Source: an uncultured Oscillospiraceae bacterium
GTDB lineage: Bacteria; Bacillota; Clostridia; Oscillospirales; Oscillospiraceae
DNA length: 5,668 nucleotides
Reading direction: 5' to 3'
NCBI GenBank assembly: GCA_900763965.1
Contig: CAAFMG010000044.1
Location: 1 to 5,668, forward strand
How positions within the stretch are numbered: the first letter of the stretch is position 1; every line of letters begins with the position of its first letter. A program made the translations under genes and the position numbers. Below the pieces are notes generated by a model. That model was not told the origin of the DNA. It did not search any database and worked only from the letters and a program-made list of their open reading frames with translations. Shown here piece after piece: positions 4,606 to 5,668 of the stretch.

Positions 4606-5210
4606 CTGTGGCGCACCAGCAGCAGAGCCAGAACGGCGGCGCCGCAGACCATGAGCCCCACCTTCCCGGCCTTCTGGGGCTTGCGCAGGGAGAAGGGGGT
4701 GAGGAAGGCGATGCCGGTCAGGGCCAGCACCACAGGGGCCAGGAGCTTTGCCGACAGGTTCAGCGTCCGGCTGATGGCCATCATAAAGGGGAAGATCAGG
4801 GCGGCGGTGGTCACCGGCAGACCCTGGTACATGGTGCGGCTTTCAGCCGTCTTTTCCTGCCGCTGCTGCTCGTCCACATTGAACCAGGCCAGCCGGATCA
4901 GGGCGCACAGGACATACAGTCCGCTGAGCCACAGGCCAAAACCGGAGATCCGGTAGACGATGACGCCGGGCAGAACGCCGAAGCAGATCAGATCCGCCAG
5001 AGAGTCGATCTGGATGCCGAACTGCTTCTGCTGGGTGGTGCGCTCCATGGTGGAGGCCACCTTGCCGTCAAACATATCGCAGAAGCCCGCCGCCATCAGG
5101 CACAGCAGCGCCCTGCTCACATCCCCATCCATGGCAGAGCCGATGCCATAAAACCCGAACAGCATTCCCAGATAGGTCAAAATCACCGTGTAGTTGTAAA
5201 ATCCAAGCAT
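4602..5210 (-). CDS. pssA: CDP-diacylglycerol--serine O-phosphatidyltransferase
   Basis: This 202-residue integral membrane protein would transfer the phosphatidyl group from CDP-diacylglycerol to L-serine, giving phosphatidylserine for psd. The CDP-alcohol phosphotransferase signature spans 45-73: Asp45, Asp48, Gly49, Ala52, Gly65, Asp69, Asp73. The spacing between Ala52 and Gly65 is longer than in the textbook motif, and the usual Arg after Ala is Ser53. RLAWFNV (106-112) and GLPVT (130-134) are typical of PssA. Several hydrophobic segments flank these. The ATG at 5210 has AGGAGG (5223-5218) 7 nt upstream; an in-frame ATG at 5297 has none and would add 29 polar residues. Serine specificity rests on motifs and the psd neighbour. 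Confidence 0.92.
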   Translation of the reverse strand: MLGFYNYTVILTYLGMLFGFYGIGSAMDGDVSRALLCLMAAGFCDMFDGKVASTMERTTQQKQFGIQIDSLADLICFGVLPGVIVYRISGFGLWLSGLYVLCALIRLAWFNVDEQQRQEKTAESRTMYQGLPVTTAALIFPFMMAISRTLNLSAKLLAPVVLALTGIAFLTPFSLRKPQKAGKVGLMVCGAAVLALLLVRHR

Positions 5211-5213
5211 TGT

Positions 5214-5228
5214 GAATCCTCCTGATTC
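5214..5228 (-). promoter_or_regulatory. pssA ribosome site in a hairpin loop
   Basis: On the minus strand GAATC and GATTC (5 bp each) flank AGGAG, so most of the Shine-Dalgarno AGGAGG is displayed in a 5-base loop. The weak stem may be fortuitous. The site fixes the pssA start at 5210. Confidence 0.5.
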
Positions 5229-5311
5229 GTCGTGAGCTGTAACGAAAGAAGCAGCCCATGCCAACGCAGGCCGCCGGTCGTTGTTTCCAAAATTCATTAA
5301 ATTTACACTTC

Positions 5312-5320
5312 ATTATAACA
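5312..5320 (-). promoter_or_regulatory. Extended -10 promoter of the pssA-psd operon
   Basis: A perfect TATAAT (5317-5312) is preceded by TGT, giving the extended -10 TGnTATAAT. The -35 region (about 5335-5340) is a poor match to TTGACA, as usual for extended -10 promoters. Predicted start near 5305 leaves a leader of about 95 nt. Confidence 0.7.
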
Positions 5321-5339
5321 GACTTTTCCGGAAAAATCC

Positions 5340-5478
5340 AGAGGGAAATTGGGATTTTTTTGCGGGTATGCACCCGCCGGCAATGACGAGCCTGCGACCC
5401 TGGCGGTAAACACACACCGTTGGGGGTCACCCGGTTCGGTAGTGGGTGGTTGATGGCGTTGGCGGCGCCGCCGCCCTT
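5340..5478. other. Intergenic stretch without a recognisable gene
   Basis: No convincing reading frame or RNA gene is seen. It contains a 6-bp hairpin (GCGGGT / ACCCGC, 5362-5377) next to a run of seven Ts on its 5' side, the wrong order for a rightward terminator, and a self-complementary GGCGGCGCCGCC (5461-5472). Confidence 0.5.
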
Positions 5479-5529
5479 GGCTCCCCCTTTGGGGGAGCGG
5501 GCACGGCGCAAGCCGTGACTGAGAGGGCG
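5479..5529 (+). repeat. Second palindromic repeat family, unit 1
   Basis: GCTCCCCC / GGGGGAGC (5480-5487 / 5491-5498, loop TTT) is followed by CACGGC / GCCGTG (5502-5507 / 5512-5517, loop GCAA) and ends ACTGAGAGGGCG. An inverted related unit lies at 5619-5668. The end motif recurs in direct orientation at 5554-5571 (GTGCCGTGACTGAGAGGG). Confidence 0.75.
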
Positions 5530-5553
5530 TAGGCAGTCACAAATTTGGTATAT

Positions 5554-5571
5554 GTGCCGTGACTGAGAGGG
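5554..5571 (+). repeat. Direct partial copy of the second repeat family
   Basis: GCCGTGACTGAGAGGG is shared exactly with unit 1 (5512-5527), 43 bp upstream. The hairpins that precede it in unit 1 are absent here, suggesting a partial duplication or a remnant. Confidence 0.6.
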
Positions 5572-5618
5572 TACCCGGCTGCAATCAAGACACCAATGTG
5601 CAAACTTGCAGCTGCACG

Positions 5619-5668
5619 CGCCCTCTCAGGCTCGCTGATCGCTCGCCAGCTCTCCCATAGGGAGAGCC
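5619..5668 (-). repeat. Second palindromic repeat family, unit 2 (inverted, reaches the window edge)
   Basis: On the minus strand it reads GGCTCTCCC, loop, GGGAGAGC, then GAGCGATCAGCGAGC and TGAGAGGGCG. The first hairpin (5649-5656 / 5660-5667) differs from unit 1 by paired changes (C-G to T-A), so the stem is kept. Units 1 and 2 face each other around about 90 bp, MITE-like, with no transposase in view. Confidence 0.7.

Noticed and set aside
4428..5225. Plus-strand open frame opposite pssA and psd
   Set aside because: It has no signature and a low-complexity Gln/His/Gly composition, and lies opposite two recognised genes joined by an ATGA overlap.
5208..5297. Upstream in-frame ATG extending pssA by 29 residues
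   Set aside because: It has no Shine-Dalgarno, lies only about 8 nt after the predicted transcription start, and adds a polar stretch not expected in PssA. The ATG at 5210 has AGGAGG at 7 nt.
5354..5377. T-run next to a GC hairpin as a terminator
   Set aside because: On the plus strand the Ts precede the hairpin, and on the minus strand the hairpin is followed by As, so neither order fits an intrinsic terminator.

Overview
The window looks like chromosomal DNA from a moderately GC-rich gut Firmicute, most likely of the Oscillospiraceae/Ruminococcaceae type. The grounds are strong AGGAGG ribosome sites, consensus sigma-A promoters with 17-bp spacers, tRNA genes with encoded CCA, a Hol-Tox-type mini-toxin, and abundant small palindromic repeats. 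The genus is inferred, not proven. Every protein gene and tRNA recognised lies on the minus strand, so the text below follows transcription from high to low coordinates.

Region 5211-5668 has no gene. It holds a hairpin-repeat cluster (two inverted units of one family, about 5479-5668) and the promoter and leader of the next operon. Region 3811-5210 is a two-gene phospholipid operon. pssA makes phosphatidylserine from CDP-diacylglycerol and serine, and psd decarboxylates it to phosphatidylethanolamine. The genes overlap by an ATGA, and psd has no visible ribosome site of its own.

Region 3189-3810 (about 620 bp) has no protein gene. It carries two face-to-face pairs of a second palindromic repeat family and the promoter and leader of a tiny toxin gene. 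At 3090-3188 a 32-residue hydrophobic peptide is encoded, and a short convergent antisense RNA (about 3013-3101) with its own consensus promoter and terminator overlaps the toxin 3' end. This has the layout of a type I toxin-antitoxin module and is the most interesting locus here. Its leader contains alternating C-runs and G-runs, one of which can pair with the toxin Shine-Dalgarno.

Region 580-2835 is a tightly packed operon: lspA (lipoprotein signal peptidase), an RluD-family pseudouridine synthase gene (ATGA overlap), and a Cof-type HAD phosphatase gene (1-bp gap), driven by a consensus promoter at 2863-2891. A tRNA cluster follows, transcribed Gly(UCC), Arg(UCU), His(GUG), with a consensus promoter whose -35 box overlaps the HAD stop codon. 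A hairpin at 227-252 probably ends it. The window's low end (1-178) holds two more units of the palindromic repeat. Across copies the stem sequences change while base-pairing is kept, which points to selection on, or repair of, the folded form.
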